This document shows positions 6,494 through 15,564 of a stretch of DNA of 64,000 nucleotides, piece by piece. The DNA is taken from positions 1 to 64,000 of the forward strand of contig JAMPHA010000002.1 in the NCBI GenBank assembly GCA_023663615.1, in the 5' to 3' direction. Below the pieces are notes generated by a model. The model ran no database searches, was not told the DNA's origin, and was given only the letters and a program-made list of their open reading frames with translations. Source of the stretch: DLAJ01 sp023663615. Its GTDB lineage: Bacteria; Bacillota; Clostridia; Lachnospirales; Lachnospiraceae. The position numbers were made by a program, and so were the translations under genes. Numbering within the stretch: position 1 is the first letter of the stretch; each line of letters starts with the position of its first letter.

Positions 6494-6829
6494 CTATGTG
6501 AATCTCAAAAACTTCATACTGATGATCCTCATCACGGATTTCCAATCCTCCTGTAACTTTTTTACGTCATTAACAGTCGCCGTATCAGACGCATTGACCT
6601 TATGCGCGATCTGATTGATGTTAGTTCCTATCTTTTTCAGTTCATAGTTCGCTTCGTGAAGCTCATCAAAATTCACATTCACAATGCAACCATTTAACGC
6701 CATATTCAGCATATATTCCCGGATTGTTCCTGCCCCGCTCTCCTTAACATGCCGCATGATCAGTTCATGCTCATAATCATTTACCATAAAGTGTATACGC
6801 TTTTTTCTGAGTCTTCCGTCTTCACTCAT
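6494..6829 (-). CDS. MobC-like relaxosome accessory protein
   Basis: 111 residues from ATG 6829 (GAGAGGAG upstream; the longer frame lacks a site). The N-terminus RLRKKRIHFMVNDYEHELI is a ribbon-helix-helix-like DNA-binding start. The C-terminal half contains the MobC signature LKKIGTNINQIAHKVNAS. MobC proteins bind oriT and help the relaxase open it. First gene of the mobC - unknown - vapD-like - relaxase group. An inverted repeat (6865-6894) just upstream could be its operator. Confidence 0.85.
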   Translation of the reverse strand: MSEDGRLRKKRIHFMVNDYEHELIMRHVKESGAGTIREYMLNMALNGCIVNVNFDELHEANYELKKIGTNINQIAHKVNASDTATVNDVKKLQEDWKSVMRIISMKFLRFT

Positions 6830-6864
6830 ATGCTCTCCTCTCTGACTTTCCTTTGATAATATTG

Positions 6865-6894
6865 TGACTTTGGTGTATAATAATATCGAAGTCA
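6865..6894. promoter_or_regulatory. Inverted repeat upstream of mobC
   Basis: TGACTT (6865-6870) and AAGTCA (6889-6894) flank an AT-rich 18-base core. It is 36 bases upstream of the mobC start and could be a MobC binding site, its promoter region or an alternative oriT. Confidence 0.35.
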
Positions 6895-6904
6895 AGATTG
6901 TTTG

Positions 6905-6970
6905 CTAATTCGGAGTATTGTTCTCCCCATCTTCCAAACATTTCTTGGCTTTTTCTTTTTTCCCCTTCAT
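6905..6970 (-). CDS. 21-residue peptide, possible leader
   Basis: ATG at 6970 with a strong GGAGG site; sequence starts MKGKKEKAKKCLEDGENN and stops at TAG 6905-6907. Very basic then acidic, no known match. It lies between the topB terminator and mobC and may be a leader peptide or chance. Confidence 0.3.
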   Translation of the reverse strand: MKGKKEKAKKCLEDGENNTPN

Positions 6971-6980
6971 GTTTCCTCCA

Positions 6981-7017
6981 AAAAAAGATCAGGCTGCGGA
7001 AACAGATCTCCACAGCC
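6981..7017 (-). terminator. Terminator after topB
   Basis: GGCTGCGGA (6992-7000) pairs with TCCACAGCC (7009-7017); on the minus strand seven T follow at 6981-6987. It ends the main transfer transcript before the mobC group. Confidence 0.8.
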
Positions 7018-7027
7018 CGGTTCTTTT

Positions 7028-9094
7028 TTACATCTGCTTGTTGTCAAACTGAAATCCGATCATTCCATCCGGCTTTAACACCAGCGCGGCGTCAAATTTA
7101 CCTTTCTTCCCGGTGAATCCCTTTAACGCTGCCGTACGCCCTTTGGTAAGGAGCTGCTGTGCCTGCTGCTTGGAAATTGTTTTGCCGGCGATCGTTTTCC
7201 ATATCGCAAATTTACACCCTTCCTTATACCCGGAGCATCCAAAAGACCTCGGTGTTTCGACTACCGCCTGATGGCATAGCGGGCATACGCCAATGCTTTC
7301 CCGCACGTTCCCAATCCGTTCATCGTTTCCAGCTGTGCTGAAGTATTCTTTGTTAGCTCGCAGATCCGTAAGAAGTCCGCCCCAAAAATCCTCTTTAGTC
7401 ATGCTTCCAAGATTGACTTTTTTCAGATTCTCTTCAAAGCGTTCTGTCAATTCCGCATCTTTCAATTTTTGCGGAACAACGGCAATGAAACTCCTGCCAA
7501 GCTCCGTAGAGCCGTATTTCCCCTTTTCCATCGTGATAAAGCCGCGCTTCAGAAGTTTTTTGACGATTTCCGCCCTGGTCGCACTTGTCCCGATATTGTA
7601 CTTCTCCATCACCGTGATCAGTCCGGCGATCGTATATCTTCCCGGCGATTTCGTCAGCTTATCCTGAATTTCTTTGCTGTCCACCGAAACCGCAGTTCCC
7701 TCTTCCAATTCAGGAAGTATCTGTTTTTCCTCTTTTTCGCTTTCACCGGCTTCCGGATCGATCTTTAGGACTTCTTTGTACCCTAATGACAGGATCGTGA
7801 TCCCGGTACTGATAAAAAGATGTCCATGATCTTCTGTTATGATCTCTGTCGCGCTATACCGGTATTCAGGCATAAAAATAGCAATAAAACTCGAAACGAC
7901 CGCATCAAAGACATTCTTTTCTTCTTCCGTCAGCCCTCCGTAGCGTTCCGCCATATCCTCCTGGATCGTGGGGATCAGTGCGTGGTGGTCGGATACCTTC
8001 AGATCGTTAAAGTAACGTTTCTGCAACTGCATGTCTCCGGTGCTGATGCGGTCAACAAACGCTGCAAATCTGCCGAACCGGCAGCATTGCAGATGTCTTG
8101 TGATCTCCGGATAAAGATCCGTGCTGAGGCACTGGCTGTCCGTCCGCGGGTAGGACAATATCTTGTGTTTTTCGTACAATGCCTGTGCGACCGCAAGCGT
8201 CTGATCCGGCGTATAACCATATTTGCTGCCCATCACCTTCTGCAGCGTTGCAAGATTATACAGGAGCGGCGCCTTCTTTGCTTTTTCCTCTTTTACAAAA
8301 GAGCGTACGGCTGCTGTCCCGGATAATTCGTTCAGTATCCTCTCTGCCTCTGACCGATCGGTAATATCCATCCGTTTCCCGTTTTCATCCACCAGCAATC
8401 CTTTGAATCCTTTTTTGTATGTAATGCTGATATTGAAATATGGCGCCGGCTTAAAACGGGCGATCTCTTCATCACGCATCACGATGATATTAAGCAGTGG
8501 TGTCTGGCAGCGCCCGTAACTGAGTTTTGTTCCCTGCTGAGCCCTGGTAAGCGTCAGCAGCCTTGAGTAATTGATCCCTAACAGGTGGTCCCCCTCTGCC
8601 CTCGCCTCTGCTTCGTTGAGCAGTCCCATAAAATCCTTCCGCTCTTTCAGTCCGGACGCGAAAGCCTGTCTTACCGCTTCTTCCGTAAAAGAGCTGATCC
8701 ATAGCATCTTGATCGGCTTCTTGTTGCCTGCCATCCGATAAATCCATTCCTGAATAAGCAGGCCCTCACGTCCGGCGTCTCCGGCATTCACTAAATAGTC
8801 AACATCCGCACGGTTAATCAGTGTCTTAATCACCTTAAACTGTGCCGCCGTGTCCGGCAGAACTTTGAGTGACTCGGAAAGTGGAAACACATACGGAATA
8901 TCTTTTAACTTCCAGTATTTGTACGCCGGATCATGCTCTTCCGGATATTTTAATCCGATCAGATGTCCTACCGCCCATGTGACGATATATTGTCCGTTTT
9001 CTATGTAGCCGCCTTTTTGACCTGATACATGAAGCGCCTTGGCTATGTCCCGCCCTACGGACGGCTTTTCTGCTATGACTAACACTTTCCCCAT
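7028..9094 (-). CDS. topB: DNA topoisomerase III
   Basis: 688 residues from ATG 9094 (AAAGGAG upstream). Type IA topoisomerase: Toprim domain at the start (VLVIAEKPSV, then DAGREG at residues 106-111) and active-site tyrosine Y315 in ILSYPRTDSQC. The C-terminus has a zinc ribbon-like segment (CPLCHQ ... CSGYKEGC) and a further topoisomerase tail (GKKGKFDAALVLKPDGMIGF). It passes single strands and is a standard gene of Tn1549-like ICEs, where it should resolve transfer or replication intermediates. Its leader at 9120-9172 repeats the leader of 25297-26382. Confidence 0.95.
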   Translation of the reverse strand: MGKVLVIAEKPSVGRDIAKALHVSGQKGGYIENGQYIVTWAVGHLIGLKYPEEHDPAYKYWKLKDIPYVFPLSESLKVLPDTAAQFKVIKTLINRADVDYLVNAGDAGREGLLIQEWIYRMAGNKKPIKMLWISSFTEEAVRQAFASGLKERKDFMGLLNEAEARAEGDHLLGINYSRLLTLTRAQQGTKLSYGRCQTPLLNIIVMRDEEIARFKPAPYFNISITYKKGFKGLLVDENGKRMDITDRSEAERILNELSGTAAVRSFVKEEKAKKAPLLYNLATLQKVMGSKYGYTPDQTLAVAQALYEKHKILSYPRTDSQCLSTDLYPEITRHLQCCRFGRFAAFVDRISTGDMQLQKRYFNDLKVSDHHALIPTIQEDMAERYGGLTEEEKNVFDAVVSSFIAIFMPEYRYSATEIITEDHGHLFISTGITILSLGYKEVLKIDPEAGESEKEEKQILPELEEGTAVSVDSKEIQDKLTKSPGRYTIAGLITVMEKYNIGTSATRAEIVKKLLKRGFITMEKGKYGSTELGRSFIAVVPQKLKDAELTERFEENLKKVNLGSMTKEDFWGGLLTDLRANKEYFSTAGNDERIGNVRESIGVCPLCHQAVVETPRSFGCSGYKEGCKFAIWKTIAGKTISKQQAQQLLTKGRTAALKGFTGKKGKFDAALVLKPDGMIGFQFDNKQM

Positions 9095-9119
9095 TTTCTG
9101 CTCTCCTTTCAACAATAGA

Positions 9120-9204
9120 AGCCGGAAAGCAATGCTCCCCGGCTGTTTACAGTTTTATGCGACGTCACATAAGCATAGCAGGGGCAGCCGGTACTGGCTG
9201 CCCC
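9120..9204 (-). promoter_or_regulatory. Three-hairpin leader between ardC-like gene and topB, with variant palindrome
   Basis: In transcription order: GGGGCAGCC/GGCTGCCCC stem (9181-9204); TTATGTGACGTCGCATAA as read on the minus strand, a one-base variant of the dispersed palindrome (9155-9172); then a stem AGCCGGGGAGC/GCTTTCCGGCT (9120-9144). The last two elements and the bases between them are almost identical to 26408-26460. Confidence 0.75.
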
Positions 9205-9213
9205 CATGTAACA

Positions 9214-9312
9214 TTATTTTGCGATCGCTTCCGCTTTCCGGATCCTGTCGTCATGTGACGGTGCCGCTGCGGATGCATGTGCCGATACAAGGTTTTTCTT
9301 CTCATGGAGCAG
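9214..9312. repeat. 99-bp direct repeat encoding shared C-terminal tail, copy 1
   Basis: Matches 10453-10551 with four differences in 99 bases by eye. It encodes the tail LLHEKKNLVSAHASAAAPSH plus DDRIRKAEAIAK and the stop codon. Confidence 0.9.
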
Positions 9313-10350
9313 CTTTACTACTGACTGCTTCCGGCGTTCTGCCTTAAATTCGTTTCCTGCAATACTTTCCTTTGCCGTCTCCTTCGGCATCACTTCGTCA
9401 GGCTCCACTTCTTTGCTTCCTGAAAGCGTCTTCTGATATTCCTTTTCGCTGATCAGTTCTGCCTGATACTCCAAGTAGTTTGCACAGTTCTCGGCATCCC
9501 TGATCGCTTTCATCAAAGTCGCCGGCTTCTCACTGATTTCCTTGATCCAGCTTTTCACATATGCCTTATGGTTTTCCATATGCTCTGCCGTCTGTTGTAC
9601 CTGTAAATGTTCTCCCATGAAGCAGGAGCTGATTTCCGCAACCAGTTCCTCATACGCATATTTTTCCGTACCGAATCGGTTCTTCAGCTCCCGGTTGAGC
9701 CTGTTTACCGCTCCCGTCGCATGGGAAAGCTCATGCAGCGCGGTCGCGTTATACTCATAATCAGCGAGAAAAGCTGTTTTTGGCGGAAGGAAGATTTTAT
9801 CCTCACTGATATTGTAATAAGCCCCTCCTCCCTCATTGGCGATCTCCACACCCATGTTGCGCGAAATCGTATCAATGATCTGATCCGAAACCGCTTCCGC
9901 CCTCTCCGGCTGTTCCTGCAGCTCCGGGATGCCGGTTATATCCTGTCCGTTAAACACATGATAGTACTTCGCCACAACGCCGATCTGTTTTCTTCTTTCC
10001 GGATCATTCAAAAGCTTATTGTACTCTTCCCATTGCAGGTTTTTCTTATTCTGATAATCATACGGTGTCCAGTACTCTACCTTCATCCCTTTGGCGCCTT
10101 TGTTCAGCCGCCAGCCCTTATCCTGGATCTGCTTAAAAGTAGCCCACCGCGGATCAGCGGTGTTATGACTCATCGCGTAGAGCGTAAGATAAAAGCGGTT
10201 TAATCCCTTATAGTTCTTACCTGATATGGCGTTCTGCGGTGCCGCCATGGTACTGTTCCAGCCTTTTTTCCATTCTAATGCATTTTCCTGAAGGCTTTTC
10301 ACAAAGGCATCCGCGATTGCTTTCCTATATTCATTTGTCCTCTGCTCCAT
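9214..10350 (-). CDS. ArdC-like antirestriction protein with metallopeptidase domain
   Basis: 378 residues from ATG 10350, ribosome site AAGGGG. Residues about 1-140 match the ArdC N-terminal ssDNA-binding domain (ALEWKKGWNS, GKNYKGLNRFYL, KGAKGMKVEYW). Residues about 150-290 are a zincin-like peptidase with HELSH at 206-210. ArdC proteins protect incoming DNA from restriction, and relatives are known to be carried into the recipient with the DNA. The last 33 residues (HEKKNLVSAHASAAAPSHDD and onward) are almost identical to the end of the 10453-13092 protein. Coupled to the 31-residue peptide gene that overlaps its start. Confidence 0.85.
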   Translation of the reverse strand: MEQRTNEYRKAIADAFVKSLQENALEWKKGWNSTMAAPQNAISGKNYKGLNRFYLTLYAMSHNTADPRWATFKQIQDKGWRLNKGAKGMKVEYWTPYDYQNKKNLQWEEYNKLLNDPERRKQIGVVAKYYHVFNGQDITGIPELQEQPERAEAVSDQIIDTISRNMGVEIANEGGGAYYNISEDKIFLPPKTAFLADYEYNATALHELSHATGAVNRLNRELKNRFGTEKYAYEELVAEISSCFMGEHLQVQQTAEHMENHKAYVKSWIKEISEKPATLMKAIRDAENCANYLEYQAELISEKEYQKTLSGSKEVEPDEVMPKETAKESIAGNEFKAERRKQSVVKLLHEKKNLVSAHASAAAPSHDDRIRKAEAIAK

Positions 10351-10426
10351 ATTGATCCCCTTCCTCCAGTTCATCATGAGATAATGTTTCCTCGTCAATA
10401 AAAATGATTTCCTTTTCTTTATTCAT
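10331..10426 (-). CDS. 31-residue acidic peptide overlapping ardC-like start
   Basis: ATG at 10426 with GAGGTGGG upstream; TGA at 10331-10333. It reads MNKEKEIIFIDEETLSHDEL and ends EDK, acidic and soluble. It overlaps the ArdC-like gene by 20 bases in another frame, so its translation would open that gene's ribosome site. Possibly a leader peptide for coupling, or a small acidic DNA-mimic-like product; the latter is speculation. Confidence 0.5.
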   Translation of the reverse strand: MNKEKEIIFIDEETLSHDELEEGDQYGAEDK

Positions 10427-10452
10427 CTTCGATTCCCACCTCTTTCTTACGC

Positions 10453-10551
10453 TTATTTTGCGATCGCTTCCGCTTTCCGGATCCTGTCGTCATGTGACGG
10501 CGCCGCCGCGGATGCTTGTGCAGATACAAGGTTTTTCTTCTCATGGAGCAG
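10453..10551. repeat. 99-bp direct repeat encoding shared C-terminal tail, copy 2
   Basis: See 9214-9312. Both copies end exactly at the stop codon of their gene. Confidence 0.9.
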
Positions 10552-13092
10552 ATCAACTACGGAACGCTTATTCAGGACTGATTGTGTATTCGCCTGCTCC
10601 CGCCCGGTCTGCTGACGCATCCCAGTCATCGCTTTGGGATATTGCTGCGTCCAGCTGTCTACCAGTTCTCTTTCCTCATACGTCAGGTCTTCCCGCCATT
10701 CCTGCGTATCCGGATTATTACTCTCATTCTCCAAAAGATGTGACAGCTCCTCCTTCCGCTCATAGGAAACCTCCGATCCGGACAGGCGCCACATCACCTT
10801 ATCTCTTGCTTTCTCAGCCTCTTCATGCGTAGCTCCTCCCACAGTATAAGTTATAGTATCCAGATGCTGCTGGTTTGCCGTGATACCGCATTCAGCGTCC
10901 ACATCTACAGCATCCATCCTTGTCACAAGAAAGTTATTCCTCTCCATTGCACATCCCTTAAAAGCACTCCTTTTCAACGATGCTTCCGAGAAATCGACCT
11001 CGACAACATCTGCTTCCAAAAACCTGCTGTCTGCGATCGTCGCTTTATGAAAATTGCACTGATTTAAGATCGCGCCATCAAAATCGGTATCCACGAAGCC
11101 AGCCCCTTGGAAATTACTCCCACGGAAGTCCATATTGTCAAATTTGCAGCCATAAAACCTGCTGTTTGAAAAATCAGCATTGGCAAACGTACTGCTATGG
11201 TATCCGAACCGCGTGAATGTGATATTGCGGAAAATACAGTTCGTAAGATCAAGATGATCCGGAAGTTCCGGAAACTCTGTTCCTGCAATCAGTTTGTCAA
11301 TCACATCCTGCGGGATCACACGCATGCCATCTTCTAATGGAACTTCTATTCCGTAAAAATCACCCGTTTCCGCTTTTTCCGGCGGTCTGTACCCATCTTT
11401 TGCATATCCGTATAGCTTGCCTGTATCCGCATCTATGATCCCTCCGTTCTGGTCCATCGCAAAGTTCATCGACTCTCCCGTCCGGTCAGTGATCCGGATC
11501 CTGTCATTTCCTACTGCTTCTATGGATACAGAGCCCTTAAAAAAGTTTTCGTTAATATGTTCAACGATATGGGATTGAACTTCCGTCAGCTTCTCTCCTT
11601 CCTGGGAGACCATATCCTCCTGCCGCAAATCCGCTGCGGTTTCAGTTGTGTCTGCCGCTTCCTTCTGTGATGCTTCCTGCTCTTCCACGGGAGGTTCTAC
11701 TGCATGTTGTGCTTCTTTCACCGCCCTGTGTTCTTTGATCACCTCATTCAACCGGTTCCGGCTGTCCGTCCACGACAGTTCCTTTGTTTCTTTTAACAGC
11801 CCGCTGATCTCCGCATATCCGAGTCCGTTTGTCAGCGCGATCCGGCACAGATCCATCTCGGCTGTGCTCATTTCCGGATTCGAATACAGGGCGACCTGTT
11901 CCACGCGCAATCCGTCCTTGTAGCCGAACCGAATCTCTTCCATCTGTGCCGCGGTAAGGCGCTTATCCGCGAGCAGATCGAACTGCACACCTGTCAGTTC
12001 ATCCGATGCCGCACGCAGCAGTACCCGCGCCTGATCAGGCGCATAGATCTCATCGCTAAAGACAGACTGTTCGTTTCCGTGGTCATCTAAGACGATGTAC
12101 TCCTTACTGCTGTCCCGCTGTATCCGGACTTCCTGCACGATCCCGGAAACGTGGCGGACATTCTCTACATACAGCGGCTGGTCTGCGATAGCAGCGTTGT
12201 CCTGCAGCCTTAACGGCACATAGCAGTCGATCCGGTCGCCTGCATGATATTCCGTCTGCACGTTCAGCTCCGGATGCTCCTGCTGTCTCATATATCCGGC
12301 TACAAAATCTGCGACCTCCGCCTGTCCCATACTCGGAAAATGGATCCCGTATTCGTCTCCCGACATGGAAAGCGGCTCCCTCCCGTCGTTGAACCATACC
12401 ATGCAGCGGTTGTCTTCCGCTTCCCTGCTCACGCTGATGCTGTACTCGCTTTCGCCGGCAATCCGCTCCGGATTATCTGAAAGCTGCCGGAGCTGCTCAA
12501 CGGCTTTTTCGTTCAGCCTGTCCAAAAAATCATCCACCGGCACGGCTGCCTTGATCAGGTTCAGATCAGCGGATTCCGGGATGATCACGGTCCTGTTCTG
12601 CACCTTGACGGCATACTGAACCTCAAACCCCTCTATCACAAATTCCGGCCGGTTCTCATCATCCGGTCTTTCAACCTCAACCGGATCGATGGTTAATTTC
12701 TCCGAAAACTGATGGCAGATACGGTTAAATTCCATCCAATCCTGATCCGCTGTGATATACCATGCTTTTTTATTGGGATTATATCTTGCACCGGCCGCTT
12801 TCAGATCGGCAACGACCTTCTGGAACTCTGCTTTGTTAAGTCGAGGGATCTGAAGATACACGGATGAAATGTCTTTTCCCGTAGTTACGTCATATTTATG
12901 GTACTCCCCGTATTTTCCCGCATCCGCGTTCAGTTCCCCGATGTTACATGTCCGGAACTTATCATTCTCCGTCCGGGCAATGTTATAAGCACCAAGCTTG
13001 GTAAGTATATCTTCCGTAGATGTTCCGTATACGATGGTTGGTTTATTGCTGCTGTTTGTATAGGCAAAGCCTTTGTACTGGTTATTTTCCAT
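10453..13092 (-). CDS. Large pentapeptide-repeat protein of the ICE
   Basis: 879 residues from ATG 13092 (AAAGGAG). The N-terminal 130 residues resemble a small nucleic-acid-related domain (QIPRLNKAEFQKVVADLKAA, NPNKKAWYIT). The middle has repeated helical segments (LTGVQFDLLADKRLTAAQME, FGYKDGLRVEQVALYSNPEM) as in ICE-encoded DUF proteins. Residues about 615-720 are pentapeptide repeats (ANADFSNSRFYGCKFDNMDF, FRGSNFQGAGFVDTDFDGA), a right-handed beta-helix that can mimic DNA. The last 33 residues match the ArdC-like neighbour. Cytoplasmic, no signal peptide. A role in protecting or escorting the transferred DNA is inference. Confidence 0.7.
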   Translation of the reverse strand: MENNQYKGFAYTNSSNKPTIVYGTSTEDILTKLGAYNIARTENDKFRTCNIGELNADAGKYGEYHKYDVTTGKDISSVYLQIPRLNKAEFQKVVADLKAAGARYNPNKKAWYITADQDWMEFNRICHQFSEKLTIDPVEVERPDDENRPEFVIEGFEVQYAVKVQNRTVIIPESADLNLIKAAVPVDDFLDRLNEKAVEQLRQLSDNPERIAGESEYSISVSREAEDNRCMVWFNDGREPLSMSGDEYGIHFPSMGQAEVADFVAGYMRQQEHPELNVQTEYHAGDRIDCYVPLRLQDNAAIADQPLYVENVRHVSGIVQEVRIQRDSSKEYIVLDDHGNEQSVFSDEIYAPDQARVLLRAASDELTGVQFDLLADKRLTAAQMEEIRFGYKDGLRVEQVALYSNPEMSTAEMDLCRIALTNGLGYAEISGLLKETKELSWTDSRNRLNEVIKEHRAVKEAQHAVEPPVEEQEASQKEAADTTETAADLRQEDMVSQEGEKLTEVQSHIVEHINENFFKGSVSIEAVGNDRIRITDRTGESMNFAMDQNGGIIDADTGKLYGYAKDGYRPPEKAETGDFYGIEVPLEDGMRVIPQDVIDKLIAGTEFPELPDHLDLTNCIFRNITFTRFGYHSSTFANADFSNSRFYGCKFDNMDFRGSNFQGAGFVDTDFDGAILNQCNFHKATIADSRFLEADVVEVDFSEASLKRSAFKGCAMERNNFLVTRMDAVDVDAECGITANQQHLDTITYTVGGATHEEAEKARDKVMWRLSGSEVSYERKEELSHLLENESNNPDTQEWREDLTYEERELVDSWTQQYPKAMTGMRQQTGREQANTQSVLNKRSVVDLLHEKKNLVSAQASAAAPSHDDRIRKAEAIAK

Positions 13093-13130
13093 AGGGTTCT
13101 CCTTTCTTTTGAAACACACATGGTTTGCTA

Positions 13131-13156
13131 AAAAATATGCGACGTCGCATATTTTT
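13131..13156. repeat. Dispersed palindrome, 26-bp perfect arm version
   Basis: Core TATGCGACGTCGCATA with A5 on the left and T5 on the right, perfectly symmetrical. Between the surface-protein stop (13,159) and the pentapeptide gene start (13,092). As RNA it would also look like a terminator-type hairpin. Confidence 0.85.
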
Positions 13157-13158
13157 CG

Positions 13159-15564
13159 TTATCTCAAAGGAACTCGACTGAATTCGACTTCTCCGGAAAC
13201 CGTCGTATTGATCAGGCTGCCGTTGTCAAGCAGGATTTTCAGTTTTTCCGATTTATGCTTCTTTGCAAAATGTTTGTCAAACCTCAACATGTAATGCCAT
13301 ACCTCCCGTCCGGCGATATGCTCCGTGATCCGTTCACAAATTCTTTTATCAAGGATCCTGACTGCATAGCCCTCCCCCTCGTCAAGCCTCTCTACATCGA
13401 CTTTTTCCACAGCATGATATTTGCCATCATGCTCCTGGCATAAGACAGCTTCTCTCATATGCAGAATGAAAAAGATCAGGATAAGTCCGCCTGATGCCAG
13501 ACAGATACCGCAGACTGCCATGATCTTATGCAAAGCCTGCGGATTCATCCCTTTCACCGCTTCATCCTCTTCCCCTGCCATGTTCCCCTGCTGTGCGGTC
13601 TGCTCTGAAGCAGCGGCAGCCGGCGACGGGATTGATATGCTCACAATGATCTTCGGCACCACCGCCTCCTGATCGTGCGCTACAGATACATCTGAATACT
13701 TCTGCCATACTGTCGGCTGTACCGGTATTGCTGCTGTCTGTACCATTGTCAGCGGTACTTCTTCTTCCGCTTTCGCATGCCATTGGGTCGTGGTATATTG
13801 TTCCGCTCCCGCTCCATCGGTATCATCCATTTCTTCAGCTGTGCCTGCATCATCGATATTTGTTTCTATGCCTGTCTTTTCAGCATGTATAGCGCATTGC
13901 GTGATATTTCCGACTGCATCACGCACCAATACAAGATAATCACCGCCTACAGTGATCTCATACTCTGCTGCGCTCGTCCACGTTGCCCCTCCGTCATACG
14001 AATATGCCGTCTCCGCCAGTCCGCTCTCCTGATCGGACGCCTGCACCAATAGGATGTTATGACCGTCATGCCAGTCTCCGGCCGCAAGCTGCACCTCCGC
14101 CTTCGGTGCTGTCCGGTCGATCTGCGTTACATGAAATGTATAAGACGCTGTGTTTCCTGCGCCGTCCCGCACCGTTACTGTGTAAGTACCGTTTTCCGCA
14201 ACATTGTAAAGACTGGCGGGATTCCAGTCGCCGTTTCCCCATTTATAGGCCCATTCAGGAATCCCTGACTGGCCGTCCTTCGCACTGACCGTCAGGGACA
14301 CCCCGGTTTTCGTCCACCCTGTCGGATTTTGTGCAGCACTGATTTCCGGCGCGATTCTTTCGATATTGGATATACTGACCGGTACAGATACCGTGTTTCC
14401 CGCAGCATCCCTTACAAATATTTCATAATCCCCGTTATCACTAAATTCAAATGTTCCTTCCGGCCGCCAGTTCTGCCCATCCAAACTATATTCAATCCTT
14501 GTGTTCCCTGCATAGCCCTCTGATACCTGGTCAGCCGCCGTAACTGTCACCTTCACACTTGTGCATGTCCATCCTTCTGGCATTTTCTTTACGTCCACGA
14601 TCGCCGGCGGAATGTTATCGATACTTCCGATGGTGATCGAAGCGGAACCGACATTGCCCGACGCATCAGTCGCATATCCTGTATAGGTGCCGTTTTCTGT
14701 TACGGTCATATCCTGCTGGTCAGAAAAACTGATCCCGTCAAATGAATATCCTGTAACACCGACATTATCCGTGGCGCTGATGTGTATCGTTACTGCATGT
14801 TGCTCCGGAATCAATGACAACGTAACCTCCGGAGGAATTATATCAAGATGACTGACAGAATAAGATGCCGTCGCGGTCCGGACAGCGCCTGTCTTTTGAT
14901 CCTTCCAGCTTACTTCACAGGAATATGTTCCATTTGCATTCACGGTGATCGACTGTGATGCAGCGCCTGTAGACCACGAGTAAGATAAAATTTCAGCTCC
15001 TGCTCCGGCCGGATCTATATTGGCAGCCAGGTCCGCTGTCTCTGAACCTGGCGTCGTATCCGCACACGTAATGTAATAGGATCCGCACGATGAGTCCGTA
15101 CATACCAGGCTGTCTGCTTCGGCAGTACAGGTAAAACGATAATCATAGCTTTTACTGCACCTTAAGACGCCGCTGTCCTTATGATGGAGGGCACTTTCAT
15201 CATTCGTAGGACATGCATTCGCACCACATGTATTACACCGTACACGCGGAACACCTGTCTGCCCTTTATGACTGTCATGATCCCAGAAATCACATGTATC
15301 ATGTGCTATGCTTCCTCCCGGACAGCTGCCGTAACAACTGTCCGTGTGGGAATGTGATACCTTGGTATAACAGCTCCCATCCTGTCCGGTATGATGATGA
15401 TAACAGGATCCGCTCTCATCTGAGTGCGTATGCGATAATTCCACAGCCTCTCCATTTTGGAATTCAGCATGCACTTCCATCACTTCCATCTGCAATAATT
15501 GCGATGGCTCTGCCAAAATCAACAGAGCCATTAACAACCAAATGATATAGTATCTTCTTTTCAT
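13159..15564 (-). CDS. Surface protein with Cys/His-rich head and Ig-like domains
   Basis: 801 residues; a signal peptide (YYIIWLLMALLILAEP) leads to the cell surface. Residues about 40-165 are exceptionally rich in His and Cys (SCYHHHTGQDGSCYTKVSHS, HTDSCYGSC, CNTCGANAC), suggesting metal binding or disulphides. About four to five bacterial Ig-like repeats follow, each with a D.IPP/APE opening and NGTYTV..RDAAGN ending. A transmembrane helix near residue 685 (IMAVCGICLASGGLILIFFI) is followed by a cytoplasmic domain of about 100 residues. The stop/start overlap with 15564-16586 shows coupling. Likely a mating-channel or adhesion component in Tn1549-like ICEs. Confidence 0.7.
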   Translation of the reverse strand: MKRRYYIIWLLMALLILAEPSQLLQMEVMEVHAEFQNGEAVELSHTHSDESGSCYHHHTGQDGSCYTKVSHSHTDSCYGSCPGGSIAHDTCDFWDHDSHKGQTGVPRVRCNTCGANACPTNDESALHHKDSGVLRCSKSYDYRFTCTAEADSLVCTDSSCGSYYITCADTTPGSETADLAANIDPAGAGAEILSYSWSTGAASQSITVNANGTYSCEVSWKDQKTGAVRTATASYSVSHLDIIPPEVTLSLIPEQHAVTIHISATDNVGVTGYSFDGISFSDQQDMTVTENGTYTGYATDASGNVGSASITIGSIDNIPPAIVDVKKMPEGWTCTSVKVTVTAADQVSEGYAGNTRIEYSLDGQNWRPEGTFEFSDNGDYEIFVRDAAGNTVSVPVSISNIERIAPEISAAQNPTGWTKTGVSLTVSAKDGQSGIPEWAYKWGNGDWNPASLYNVAENGTYTVTVRDGAGNTASYTFHVTQIDRTAPKAEVQLAAGDWHDGHNILLVQASDQESGLAETAYSYDGGATWTSAAEYEITVGGDYLVLVRDAVGNITQCAIHAEKTGIETNIDDAGTAEEMDDTDGAGAEQYTTTQWHAKAEEEVPLTMVQTAAIPVQPTVWQKYSDVSVAHDQEAVVPKIIVSISIPSPAAAASEQTAQQGNMAGEEDEAVKGMNPQALHKIMAVCGICLASGGLILIFFILHMREAVLCQEHDGKYHAVEKVDVERLDEGEGYAVRILDKRICERITEHIAGREVWHYMLRFDKHFAKKHKSEKLKILLDNGSLINTTVSGEVEFSRVPLR

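Noticed and set aside
5720..6556. 278-codon plus-strand frame across the mobC operon
   Set aside because: Antisense to three supported genes; no ribosome site.
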